A stretch of 8,365 nucleotides of DNA from Ruminococcaceae bacterium UBA737 (GTDB taxonomy: Bacteria; Bacillota; Clostridia; Oscillospirales; Acutalibacteraceae): contig DBKZ01000021.1 in assembly GCA_002297415.1 (NCBI GenBank), positions 1 to 8,365 on the forward strand, given 5' to 3'. How positions within the stretch are numbered: position 1 is the first letter of the stretch; each line of letters starts with the position of its first letter. The translations under genes were made by a program, and so were the position numbers. Under the pieces are notes generated by a model, which had not been told where the DNA came from, searched no databases, and saw nothing but the letters and a program-made list of their open reading frames with translations. Below are positions 1-6,547 of the stretch, in pieces.

Positions 1-39
1 GTTTCGTAGGCGTGACAGGTTCAAGTCCTGTCACACTAA
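1..39 (+). tRNA. 3' end of a tRNA gene (partial, cut by window edge), possibly tRNA-Leu
   Basis: A T-arm is visible. Stem ACAGG (15-19) pairs with CCTGT (27-31) around the loop TTCAAGT (20-26), which fits the conserved GTTCRANNC pattern. Seven acceptor-stem bases (32-38) and a discriminator A (39) would follow, and CCA is not encoded. The AGGC at 8-11 could be the 3' arm of a long variable arm, as in class II tRNAs. That arm together with TTCAAGT and discriminator A suggests Leu, but the anticodon lies outside the window. Oddities: GTG (12-14) can also pair with CAC (32-34), lengthening the T-stem to 8 bp, and base 72 would be A, requiring a U1-A72 pair. It could therefore be a degenerate or tRNA-like copy. 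Confidence 0.55.
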
Positions 40-65
40 GATAAGAAATTTATTCGGAGGAACAT

Positions 66-743
66 ATGACGGATATTTATTTAATAAGGCACTGCGAGGC
101 GACGGGAAACGCAAAGCGGGCCTTTCAGGGCACAAGCGACTGCGAAATAAGCGAGCTCGGTGCAAAACAGCTTGAATATCTTAAAAAAAGATTTGAAAAT
201 TTCAAATTCGATAAAATTTATTCAAGTCCGCTTAAAAGAACCGTTGCGACGGCTAAGGCGGCGGCGGGAGACAGAGCGGATGAAATTGAAATCTGTGACG
301 GTCTTATAGAAATAAACGGCGGAATTTATGAGGGAAAGCCTTTTCGCGAAACCTTTTTAAAGGTTGAGGGTCTCGCAGATATCTGGAATAATCACCCTCA
401 GGATTTCGCTCCCCCAAAGGGCGAGCCGATGAGGCATGCTTATGAAAGAATTTGGGAGACCGTAAAAGAAATTGCCGAAAAGAATAAGGGCAAAACGGTT
501 ATCTGCTCAACCCACGGCGGCGTTACAAGGTGCCTTATGTGCAGACTGATGTTTAACGATATAAACAGGCTTAAGGAGGTTCCGTGGAGCGAAAATACCG
601 CGGTTACGCACATTCGTTTTGACGATGATTTAAAGCCCGAAATCGTTTTTTATAACGACCACAGCCATGTGCCTGACGAATTTCTTCCTAAAAGAAACCG
701 AATAGTCGATTTTTTAGCGGAGAATGAGGATAAAAAGCAATGA
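66..743 (+). CDS. Histidine phosphatase family protein (phosphoglycerate mutase-like)
   Basis: A 225-residue cytoplasmic protein of the branch-1 histidine phosphatase superfamily, whose members hydrolyse phosphomonoesters through a phosphohistidine intermediate. Visible motifs are LIRHCEATGN at residues 6-15 (R8, and H9 as phosphate acceptor; the usual RHGE is RHCE here), SSPLKRT at 53-59 (phosphate-binding R58), E82 in the LIEINGGIYEG stretch as likely proton donor, and STHGG at 148-152 with the second catalytic His, H150. All core residues are present, so it should be active. The substrate cannot be read from sequence; candidates include phosphoglycerate, cobalamin-pathway phosphates and sugar phosphates. 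The ATG is preceded by CGGAGG at 55-60, which supports this start. The gene begins only 26 bp after the tRNA, with no terminator or clear promoter between them, and overlaps ruvX by four bases, so translational coupling is likely. Confidence 0.88.
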   Translation: MTDIYLIRHCEATGNAKRAFQGTSDCEISELGAKQLEYLKKRFENFKFDKIYSSPLKRTVATAKAAAGDRADEIEICDGLIEINGGIYEGKPFRETFLKVEGLADIWNNHPQDFAPPKGEPMRHAYERIWETVKEIAEKNKGKTVICSTHGGVTRCLMCRLMFNDINRLKEVPWSENTAVTHIRFDDDLKPEIVFYNDHSHVPDEFLPKRNRIVDFLAENEDKKQ

Positions 744-1156
744 TTATAATGTCGGTCGATCTCGGAAAGGCGAGAACGGGGCTTGCCGTGTGCGATGAAA
801 GCGAAAGCTTTGCGTTTGAGCGCGGAGTTATAACGGAATACAACGAAGATAAGCTTGTAAAAAAATTAGTCGAAAAGGCGAGGGAAGAAAAAGCGGAGCT
901 TATAGTCTGCGGACTTCCTAAGAATATGGACGGGTCTTTAGGCTTTCGCGCGCAGGAATGCACCGAAATTGCCGAAAAAATCGAAAAGGACAGCGGAATA
1001 AAAACCGTTATGTGGGACGAAAGGTGCACAACGCTCAGCGCCGCAGGCTATCTTAACGAGACAAATACAAGAGGAAAAAAGCGCAAACAGATAATAGACG
1101 CGGTTGCGGCGGTTATTATTCTTGAGGATTATCTCGCTTTCAGAAAAAGAAAGTAA
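740..1156 (+). CDS. ruvX: Holliday junction resolvase-like protein RuvX/YqgF
   Basis: A 138-residue YqgF-family protein with an RNase H-like fold, the usual length for the family. YqgF proteins are implicated in processing the 5' end of pre-16S rRNA and, by homology, in Holliday junction cleavage; they act in the cytoplasm. Visible signatures are SVDLGKARTG at residues 5-14 (catalytic D7), VCGLPKNMDGSLGFRAQEC at 56-74, WDERCTT at 92-98 (most homologues have DERLTT), and the distal DAVAAVIILEDYL at 120-132 with the expected C-terminal catalytic Asp, D120. Two ATGs are possible, at 740 and 749. GAGGA at 726-730 is correctly spaced for 740, which also gives the ATGA overlap with the phosphatase gene, so 740 is preferred. 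In many Firmicutes this gene sits near alaS and a DUF1292 gene; that neighbourhood is absent here. Confidence 0.9.
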   Translation: MIIMSVDLGKARTGLAVCDESESFAFERGVITEYNEDKLVKKLVEKAREEKAELIVCGLPKNMDGSLGFRAQECTEIAEKIEKDSGIKTVMWDERCTTLSAAGYLNETNTRGKKRKQIIDAVAAVIILEDYLAFRKRK

Positions 1157-1176
1157 AAAAATGTCGGGTTTGGGTA

Positions 1177-1205
1177 TTGAGTTTTGTTTTTTAAAATGAT
1201 ATAAT
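1177..1205 (+). promoter_or_regulatory. Sigma-A promoter for the iron-sulfur scaffold/GGGtGRT operon
   Basis: The -35 box TTGAGT (1177-1182) and a perfect -10 box TATAAT (1200-1205) are separated by 17 bp. A TG at 1197-1198 adds an extended -10 element. Transcription would start near 1212, leaving a leader of about 27 nt that carries an AAGGAG ribosome binding site at 1226-1231. No operator palindrome or riboswitch is visible in this short leader. Confidence 0.8.
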
Positions 1206-1238
1206 GATTTTTGTCAGAATACCGAAAGGAGAACATAT

Positions 1239-1940
1239 ATGATTTATTCAAAAGAAGTAGAAAATATGTGTCCTGTCACTAAGGGTCCGAAACACGGTCC
1301 CGCTCCGATTCCGGAGGAAGGCAAATGGATACAGGCTAAAGAGATTAAGGATATCTCTGCTTACACTCACGGTGTGGGTTGGTGCGCTCCTCAGCAGGGT
1401 GCATGTAAGCTTTCGCTCAACGTTAAGGACGGTATAATTGAGGAAGCTCTCGTTGAAACCGTAGGCTGCTCGGGTATGACCCATTCGGCTGCTATGGCTG
1501 CTGAAATTCTCCCCGGCAAAACGGTTCTTGAGGCTCTTAATACCGACCTCGTGTGCGACGCTATCAACACCGCTATGCGTGAGCTTTTCTTACAGATTGT
1601 TTACGGAAGAAGCCAGTCGGCTTTCTCTGAGGGCGGTCTTGTAGTAGGCGCAGGTATGGAGGATCTCGGTAAGGGCGCTCGCTCAATGGTCGGTACTATG
1701 TACGGTACAAAGGCAAAGGGCGTAAGATACCTTGAAATGACCGAGGGCTACTGCACAAGAATGGCTCTTGATGAAAACGATGAGGTTATCGGCTATGAAT
1801 TCGTTTCGCTCGGAAAAATGACCGATCTTATCAAAAAGGGCATGGAGCCTAATGAAGCTTATGAAAAATCCATGGGTCACTACGGTCGCTTCAATAAGGA
1901 AGACGGCGCGGTCAAGTATATTGACCCCCGTAAAGAATAA
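1239..1940 (+). CDS. IscU/NifU-like iron-sulfur cluster scaffold homologue
   Basis: A 233-residue soluble protein. Residues about 44-125 resemble the NifU N-terminal/IscU fold: GACKLSLNVKDGIIEEALVE at 54-73, then TVGCSGMTHSAAMAAEI at 74-90 (C77 matches the central IscU ligand Cys), then PGKTVLEALNTD at 92-103. Cysteines are C11, C49, C56, C77, C106 and C172. The IscU-type first Cys, five residues before the KL pair, is not in its usual place; C49 and C56 flank it. The IscU LPPVK loop is not found. Residues 130-233 are an extension I cannot assign. From homology the likely role is iron-sulfur cluster assembly or carriage, but the actual client is unknown. AAGGAG at 1226-1231 supports this ATG over the internal ATG at 1266. 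It is cotranscribed with the GGGtGRT gene 14 bp downstream. Codon use is strongly biased (about 17 GCT of 21 Ala codons), unlike neighbouring genes. Confidence 0.82.
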   Translation: MIYSKEVENMCPVTKGPKHGPAPIPEEGKWIQAKEIKDISAYTHGVGWCAPQQGACKLSLNVKDGIIEEALVETVGCSGMTHSAAMAAEILPGKTVLEALNTDLVCDAINTAMRELFLQIVYGRSQSAFSEGGLVVGAGMEDLGKGARSMVGTMYGTKAKGVRYLEMTEGYCTRMALDENDEVIGYEFVSLGKMTDLIKKGMEPNEAYEKSMGHYGRFNKEDGAVKYIDPRKE

Positions 1941-1954
1941 GGAGGTACAGTATT

Positions 1955-2968
1955 ATGGCACAGTTTGAAGGTTATGAGAGACGCGAGGCAAAAATCCTCG
2001 GAGTTCTTAAAAATTACGGTATCTCTTCTATTGACGAATGCAAGGATATCTGCTCTAAATACGGTATAGACCCTTATACCACCGTTCAGGAAACACAGCC
2101 TATCTGCTTTGAAAACGCAAAATGGGCATATACTGTCGGCTCTGCAATCGCTTTGAAAGAGGCTGAGCGTACAGGCGATAAATCCGCCGCTACCGCCGCC
2201 GCAAATATCGGCGTAGGTCTTCAGTCTTTCTGTATCCCCGGCTCCGTTGCCGAAAACCGCAAGGTTGGCTTAGGTCACGGAAACCTCGGAAAAATGCTCC
2301 TTTCGGAAGAAACAGAGTGCTTCTGCTTCTTAGCGGGACATGAGTCCTTTGCAGCCGCTGAGGGCGCTATCAAAATCGCTCTTAATGCTAATAAGGTAAG
2401 AGTTAAGCCCTTAAGAGTTATTCTTAACGGTCTCGGTAAGGACGCAGCTTACATAATTTCGAGAATCAACGGATTTACCTATGTTGAAACCGAATTCGAT
2501 CCTTATTCCGAAGAGGTTAAGGTCGTTTATGAAAAGGCATTCTCAAAGGGAGCAAGAGCGGCTGTTAAGTGCTACGGTGCCGACAATGTTCCCGAGGGCG
2601 TTGCTATAATGAAGCTTGAAAAGGTAGGCGTTTCCATTACAGGTAACTCTACTAACCCGACACGCTTCCAGCATCCTGTTGCGGGAACCTATAAAAAGTG
2701 GTGCGTTGAAAACGGCGTAAATTACTTCTCTGTTGCTTCGGGCGGCGGTACAGGCCGTACGCTTCATCCGGACAATATGGCTGCCGGTCCTTCTTCTTAC
2801 GGAATGACCGATACAATGGGCCGTATGCACTCGGACGCTCAGTTTGCAGGCTCCTCTTCCGTTCCTGCCCATGTTGAAATGATGGGACTTATCGGAGCAG
2901 GTAACAACCCGATGGTTGGTATGACGGTTGCTTGTGCTGTTGCAGTTCAGCAGGCGCTCAATAAATAA
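1955..2968 (+). CDS. GGGtGRT-family protein, partner of the scaffold homologue
   Basis: A 337-residue soluble protein. It contains the sequence GGGTGRT at residues 263-269, the signature that names the GGGtGRT Pfam family, whose biochemical function I do not know to be established. Other conserved-looking stretches are small-residue and glycine rich: NIGVGLQSFCIPGS at 84-97, KVGLGHGNLGKML at 103-115, a Cys pair C122/C124 followed by LAGHES, STNPTRFQHP at 232-241, and a C-terminal stretch GLIGAGNNPMVGMTVACAVA at 311-330. Cysteines are C29, C33, C51, C93, C122, C124, C206, C250 and C327. No signal peptide or membrane segment is evident. The start is secured by a perfect AAGGAGGT directly after the upstream stop. 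Pairing with an IscU-like protein suggests a role in, or dependence on, iron-sulfur clusters; this is inference. The gene ends before a very strong terminator. Confidence 0.85.
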   Translation: MAQFEGYERREAKILGVLKNYGISSIDECKDICSKYGIDPYTTVQETQPICFENAKWAYTVGSAIALKEAERTGDKSAATAAANIGVGLQSFCIPGSVAENRKVGLGHGNLGKMLLSEETECFCFLAGHESFAAAEGAIKIALNANKVRVKPLRVILNGLGKDAAYIISRINGFTYVETEFDPYSEEVKVVYEKAFSKGARAAVKCYGADNVPEGVAIMKLEKVGVSITGNSTNPTRFQHPVAGTYKKWCVENGVNYFSVASGGGTGRTLHPDNMAAGPSSYGMTDTMGRMHSDAQFAGSSSVPAHVEMMGLIGAGNNPMVGMTVACAVAVQQALNK

Positions 2969-3014
2969 TTTATAGGATTTAAGGGAAACACCCTTGTTTT
3001 GAGTCTATAACATT

Positions 3015-3065
3015 CGCGCCCCTCGGTAATGACATTTGTCATTACCGAGGGGCGCGTTTATTTTT
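3015..3065 (+). terminator. Rho-independent terminator of the scaffold/GGGtGRT operon
   Basis: The left arm 3015-3033 and right arm 3038-3056 are perfectly complementary over 19 bp, around an ATTT loop (3034-3037). TTTATTTTT (3057-3065) follows on the plus strand. The outer half is GC-rich. The minus-strand side lacks a T-tract, so it mainly serves plus-strand transcription, although it also lies just beyond the stop of the convergent minus-strand gene at 3081. Confidence 0.88.
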
Positions 3066-3080
3066 GTCCTGAATTCCGTC

Positions 3081-3659
3081 TTATAAATTATTTTGCTCGT
3101 CAAGCGTTAATGAGTAGCTTGGGATAAATTCCTTGAGGAAAATATCCGCCGCCTCTAAATTCAGCTCTTTTATTGATTTTTCGGTGGATTTTTTCGCCGA
3201 TTCGAATTCTTTGTTTCCCATACTTAATTCTTCTATGCACTTTATAAGCGCGGAAAGCTTATCCGCCGCTTTAACATAGCTTTCCGTAAGGCTGTCCGTT
3301 TCATAAACCTTTGAATATGAGTTTTTCAGATAATCGGGCAAAAGACTTAAGAGCTTATCCTGCGCGGTTTTTTCGACCTGCTTGTAGGCCTTTTTAATAT
3401 CGTCGTTATAATATTTTACGGGGGTTGGCATATCGCCTGTTAAGATTTCCGTTGTATCATGAAAAAGCGCGCAGACGGCGATTTTATCCGCGTCAAGTTC
3501 TGCGCCTAAACGGTTGTTGGCAATTTCCGCCAAGGCATGGGCTATAACTGCCGTTTCAAAGCTGTGCTCGCAAAGGTTTTCGTTTCTGACATTTCTCATC
3601 AGTCCCCAGCGGTTGATATTTTTCATTCGGCTGAGCATTGCAAAAAAATGACTTTTCAA
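3081..3659 (-). CDS. yfbR: YfbR-like HD-domain 5'-deoxynucleotidase
   Basis: An HD-superfamily metal-dependent phosphohydrolase closely resembling E. coli YfbR, which removes the 5' phosphate from deoxyribonucleoside monophosphates in the cytoplasm. Numbered from the longer reading (GTG at 3668, 195 residues), the metal and substrate residues are R20, H35 (in CEHSFE), the H70-D71 pair in ALFHDTTE, E74, D79 in TGDMPTPVKYY, and D136 in VKAADKLSA. Length fits (E. coli about 199). Start choice: AAGGA (minus strand, 3674-3670) lies one base before the GTG at 3668, too close to work, but ten bases before TTG at 3659. The TTG start gives MKSHFFAMLSR, matching the E. coli N-terminus MKQSHFF, so 3659 (192 residues) is preferred. 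It is transcribed divergently from the YfhO-family gene and converges on the 3015-3065 terminator. It probably serves nucleotide pool salvage or sanitation. Confidence 0.9.
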   Translation of the reverse strand: MKSHFFAMLSRMKNINRWGLMRNVRNENLCEHSFETAVIAHALAEIANNRLGAELDADKIAVCALFHDTTEILTGDMPTPVKYYNDDIKKAYKQVEKTAQDKLLSLLPDYLKNSYSKVYETDSLTESYVKAADKLSALIKCIEELSMGNKEFESAKKSTEKSIKELNLEAADIFLKEFIPSYSLTLDEQNNL

Positions 3660-3675
3660 AATTATCACATCCTTA

Positions 3676-3704
3676 TTGAATATTATACCATTTTTTGTTA
3701 TAAT
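3676..3704 (+). promoter_or_regulatory. Plus-strand promoter of the YfhO-family gene
   Basis: The -35 TTGAAT (3676-3681), 17-bp spacer and perfect -10 TATAAT (3699-3704) predict a start near 3711. That gives a leader of about 27 nt with CGGAGGA at 3724-3730 before the ATG at 3738. It overlaps the minus-strand promoter almost completely, so polymerase probably cannot occupy both at once. Confidence 0.75.
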
Positions 3705-3709
3705 ATCAA
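3682..3709 (-). promoter_or_regulatory. Minus-strand promoter of the yfbR-like gene
   Basis: Read on the minus strand, the -35 TTGATA (3709-3704) and -10 TATAAT (3687-3682) have a 16-bp spacer and a TG just upstream of the -10. The predicted transcription start, near 3675, falls at the AAGGA ribosome binding site, so the leader is only about 16 nt. The promoter interlocks with the plus-strand promoter 3676-3704. Confidence 0.75.
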
Positions 3710-3737
3710 GTAACGAAACATTCCGGAGGAAGTACAG

Positions 3738-6452
3738 ATGACATTTTCCGCAAGAAAAGAATCTACGCTTAGACCCGTCAAAGAAAAAAAGCTTTCTGTA
3801 TTTTTAACCGCGCTTATCTGTGCGGCGGTTATCTTTGTGCCCTTTATGATTGAGGGACACGGATATTTTACATTTTTCGGCGACTTTAATGTTCAGCAGA
3901 TTCCTTTTTATAAAATGTGCCATGAGGCGGTAAGGACAGGCAATGTAAAATGGAGCTTTACAACCGATTTAGGCGCTAATTTTATAGGCTCGTACAGCTT
4001 TTATCTTCTCGGCAGTCCGTTTTTCTGGCTTACTATTCCTTTCCCGACGGATTTTGTGCCCTATCTTATGGGGCCTCTGCTTATTTTAAAATTCGCATGC
4101 GCGGCGTTTACATCTTATCTTTATATCAGAAGATTTACAAAAACCCCCGAGGCGGCTCAGATAGGCGGACTTTTATATGCTTTTTCGGGCTTTTCGGTTT
4201 ATAATATTTTCTTTAATCATTTTCATGAGCCGTTAATTATGTTTCCCTTGCTTTTGCTTGCAATGGAGTTGCTTATAACTGAAAATAAACGCGGAGTTTT
4301 TGCCCTTGCGGTTGCCGCGTGCGCCGTTGTTAATTACTTTTTCTTCTTCGGAATGGTAGTTTTTTGTGTAATCTATTTCTTCGTAAGACTGTTTTCGGGC
4401 GCATTTAAGCTAAGATTCGGAAGAGTTGTTACATTAGGCTTTGAGGCGGTTTTGGGTCTTGGGCTTTCCGCCGCTTTAATGGTTCCTTCCCTTGCGGCGA
4501 TACTCTCCAACAGCCGCGTTTCAAGCTTTCTTACAGGCTGGTCGGCTATAACCTACGGAAAAGAACAAATATATCTTAATGTAATCGAATGCTTCTTCTT
4601 TCCGCCTGATCTTCCTGCCCGTCCCGTATTTTTCCCGGGCGCCGATGTTAAATGGTCGTCACTCGGCGGCTGGTTGCCGGTATTCGGCATGACGGGTGTT
4701 GCAACTCTGCTTGTAAATAAAAAGAGAAACTGGATGAAGAGACTTATAACAGTCTGCTTTATATGTGCAATGTTCCCGATACTTAACAGCATGTTCTATG
4801 CTTTTAATACGGCCTATTACGCAAGATGGTTTTATATGCCTATTCTTATAATGTGCCTTTGCACCGTAGCTTTGTTTGAGGACAGGGATATAAGCTTTAA
4901 ATCGGGATATATTTACAGCAGTGTTATAACCCTCGCATTTACATTGGTTATTGGATTTTTCCCGACGAAAAACAGCGACGGCACGCTTACCTTCGGACTT
5001 TATACTCAGGACGATTCGTCGGTTTTCAAAACAAGATTTTTTGTCACCTGCGCGATAGCGATAATAAGCCTTATTATGACCTACGCCCTGCTGAAAATCA
5101 GGCAAAGCAGTCTCAAAGCATTCTTCAAATCGGCAACCGCATGTGTGTGCATAGTTTCGGTTCTTTATTCGGTATTCTTTATTTATTGCGGAAGAACCCA
5201 TTCGAATGAAATCGACAGCGTTATGATAGACCAGCTGATTGAGGGCAAGGTCACTATTCCCGACGATAAAAACACCTATAGGATAGATGTTTATGACGGT
5301 GTCGACAATACGGGAATGTATCTAGGCTATCCTTGTATAAACGCTTTTCATTCGGTAGTCCCCGGGTCGATAATGGACTTTTATAAGAGCATAGGCATTG
5401 AAAGAAGCGTCGGAAGCAGACCGAGCACTTCTTATGTAAGCTTAAGGTCGTTTTTGTCGGTAAAGTATCTTTTAAACCGTGTAAACGGCGAAAGCTTTGT
5501 CGATGACAGCGGAAACACAAGAATGCCTGACTTTAAATATCTCGATACCGACGGCGGCTATAATATTTATGAGAACGAGAACTATATTCCTTACGGATTT
5601 TCTTATAAATATTATATAACCGAGGACGATTTCTATGCCTTAAAGGAAACCGAGCGAAGCTCCGTCCTTTTAAAGGCAATGGTGTTAACCTCTAAGCAGA
5701 TAAATGAATACGGCAGATTTATGAAAAATTATAAGGACGCGCCCCTTTACGAGGAAGAGGAAACCGTAACCGAGGAAGAAACGCTTGACGGCGCTCAGCT
5801 CGGCTCGGACGGGGAAAGCACCGTATCAGAAGATCAAAACGCAGTAAAAACAGTTAAATCGGAATTTCTGACCGACCTTGAAAAATCATGCGCTGCTTTA
5901 AAAGAAACCGCAAGTACAAGCTTTATGACCGATAACGACGGATTTACCGCTACCGTTTCAAGAGATGGCGATTCGCTTGTATTTTTCTCGATTCCCTATG
6001 ACGAAGGGTTTACCGCCACCGTAAACGGAAAAAGCGCAAAAATCGAAAAGGTCAATGTAGGATTTATGGCGGTCAAGGTAGGAAAAGGAACAAGTGAGAT
6101 AAGGTTCGATTATAAAACGCCTTATTTAAGCCTCGGAATTAAGATAAGTGCCGCAAGCGCGGTAATATTCCTTGTTTATATTGTTCTTGCCGTAATTTAT
6201 GTAAGGCGCAATCCGGATAATAATTTTTATCCCGAGGGCGATGAACTTATAAAAAAATGGCACAAAGAAGACCTTTTTGAGGCGGCTGTTTCATATAAAA
6301 ATGAGATTGAAGAAGAGACCGCGGAGGATTTTGATTTGCTTGACGATATTCCCGATATCGGAAGCGTAACCGAAAACGAAAAGCATTTTTTTGACGGCGG
6401 ATTTTCCATTGATACCGACGCTTTTAAGGACGACGAGGACGGCAAAAAATAA
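3738..6452 (+). CDS. YfhO-family polytopic membrane protein (GT-C-like glycosyltransferase candidate)
   Basis: A 904-residue integral membrane protein matching the YfhO family. A hydrophobic segment near residues 19-38 leads to an external loop with FFGDFNVQQIPFY at 46-58, where D49 would be the GT-C-type catalytic acid. About a dozen further hydrophobic segments lie between roughly 88 and 485, including the family-typical FNTAYYARWFYMP at 356-368. A large extracytoplasmic region (about 486-800) holds an acidic low-complexity stretch at 670-700 and an Ig-like stretch with YDEGFTATVNGKSAKI at 754-769. A last membrane segment at 803-823 precedes an acidic cytoplasmic tail of about 80 residues. 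In Bacillus, YfhO is implicated in glycosylating lipoteichoic acid, so transfer of a lipid-linked sugar to a surface polymer is a reasonable inference; donor and acceptor are unknown. GGAGGA at 3725-3730 supports the start. It appears to be a single-gene unit, with the next promoter just beyond its end. Confidence 0.85.
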   Translation: MTFSARKESTLRPVKEKKLSVFLTALICAAVIFVPFMIEGHGYFTFFGDFNVQQIPFYKMCHEAVRTGNVKWSFTTDLGANFIGSYSFYLLGSPFFWLTIPFPTDFVPYLMGPLLILKFACAAFTSYLYIRRFTKTPEAAQIGGLLYAFSGFSVYNIFFNHFHEPLIMFPLLLLAMELLITENKRGVFALAVAACAVVNYFFFFGMVVFCVIYFFVRLFSGAFKLRFGRVVTLGFEAVLGLGLSAALMVPSLAAILSNSRVSSFLTGWSAITYGKEQIYLNVIECFFFPPDLPARPVFFPGADVKWSSLGGWLPVFGMTGVATLLVNKKRNWMKRLITVCFICAMFPILNSMFYAFNTAYYARWFYMPILIMCLCTVALFEDRDISFKSGYIYSSVITLAFTLVIGFFPTKNSDGTLTFGLYTQDDSSVFKTRFFVTCAIAIISLIMTYALLKIRQSSLKAFFKSATACVCIVSVLYSVFFIYCGRTHSNEIDSVMIDQLIEGKVTIPDDKNTYRIDVYDGVDNTGMYLGYPCINAFHSVVPGSIMDFYKSIGIERSVGSRPSTSYVSLRSFLSVKYLLNRVNGESFVDDSGNTRMPDFKYLDTDGGYNIYENENYIPYGFSYKYYITEDDFYALKETERSSVLLKAMVLTSKQINEYGRFMKNYKDAPLYEEEETVTEEETLDGAQLGSDGESTVSEDQNAVKTVKSEFLTDLEKSCAALKETASTSFMTDNDGFTATVSRDGDSLVFFSIPYDEGFTATVNGKSAKIEKVNVGFMAVKVGKGTSEIRFDYKTPYLSLGIKISAASAVIFLVYIVLAVIYVRRNPDNNFYPEGDELIKKWHKEDLFEAAVSYKNEIEEETAEDFDLLDDIPDIGSVTENEKHFFDGGFSIDTDAFKDDEDGKK

Positions 6453-6479
6453 AATTGCGGCATAATTTTCAAATTTTTG

Positions 6480-6509
6480 TTGACACCGGCTATATTTATG
6501 CGGTATAAT
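6480..6509 (+). promoter_or_regulatory. Consensus sigma-A promoter of rpmH
   Basis: A perfect -35 TTGACA (6480-6485) and perfect -10 TATAAT (6504-6509) are separated by 18 bp. The predicted start is near 6516, giving a leader of about 32 nt ending in a perfect AAAGGAGGT ribosome binding site (6532-6540). This strength is expected for a ribosomal protein gene. No DnaA box of the TTATCCACA type is visible here. Confidence 0.88.
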
Positions 6510-6547
6510 CATAAACTGATAGGTTGTCTGTAAAGGAGGTTTATACG

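Noticed and set aside
688..1029. 113-codon minus-strand open frame over the phosphatase/ruvX junction
   Set aside because: It is a Ser/Phe-rich mirror of two genes with clear catalytic motifs, with no supporting signals.
2981..3000. Short hairpin AAGGG/CCCTT followed by GTTTT as a first terminator of the GGGtGRT operon
   Set aside because: Only 5 bp with a weak T-tract; the 19-bp hairpin 15 bases further on is far stronger and sufficient.
4659..5201. 180-codon minus-strand open frame inside the YfhO-family gene
   Set aside because: It is wholly antisense to a well-supported membrane protein gene, rich in Cys, Arg and Tyr in no domain-like pattern, with no promoter or ribosome binding site evident.
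6451..6478. AAAATT/AATTTT hairpin as a terminator for the YfhO-family gene
   Set aside because: Six A-T pairs only, too weak; no convincing terminator was found before the rpmH promoter.
6453..6547. Replication origin or DnaA boxes upstream of rpmH
   Set aside because: The gap is 95 bp and contains a promoter and ribosome binding site, with no TTATCCACA-like motifs or AT-rich unwinding repeats.
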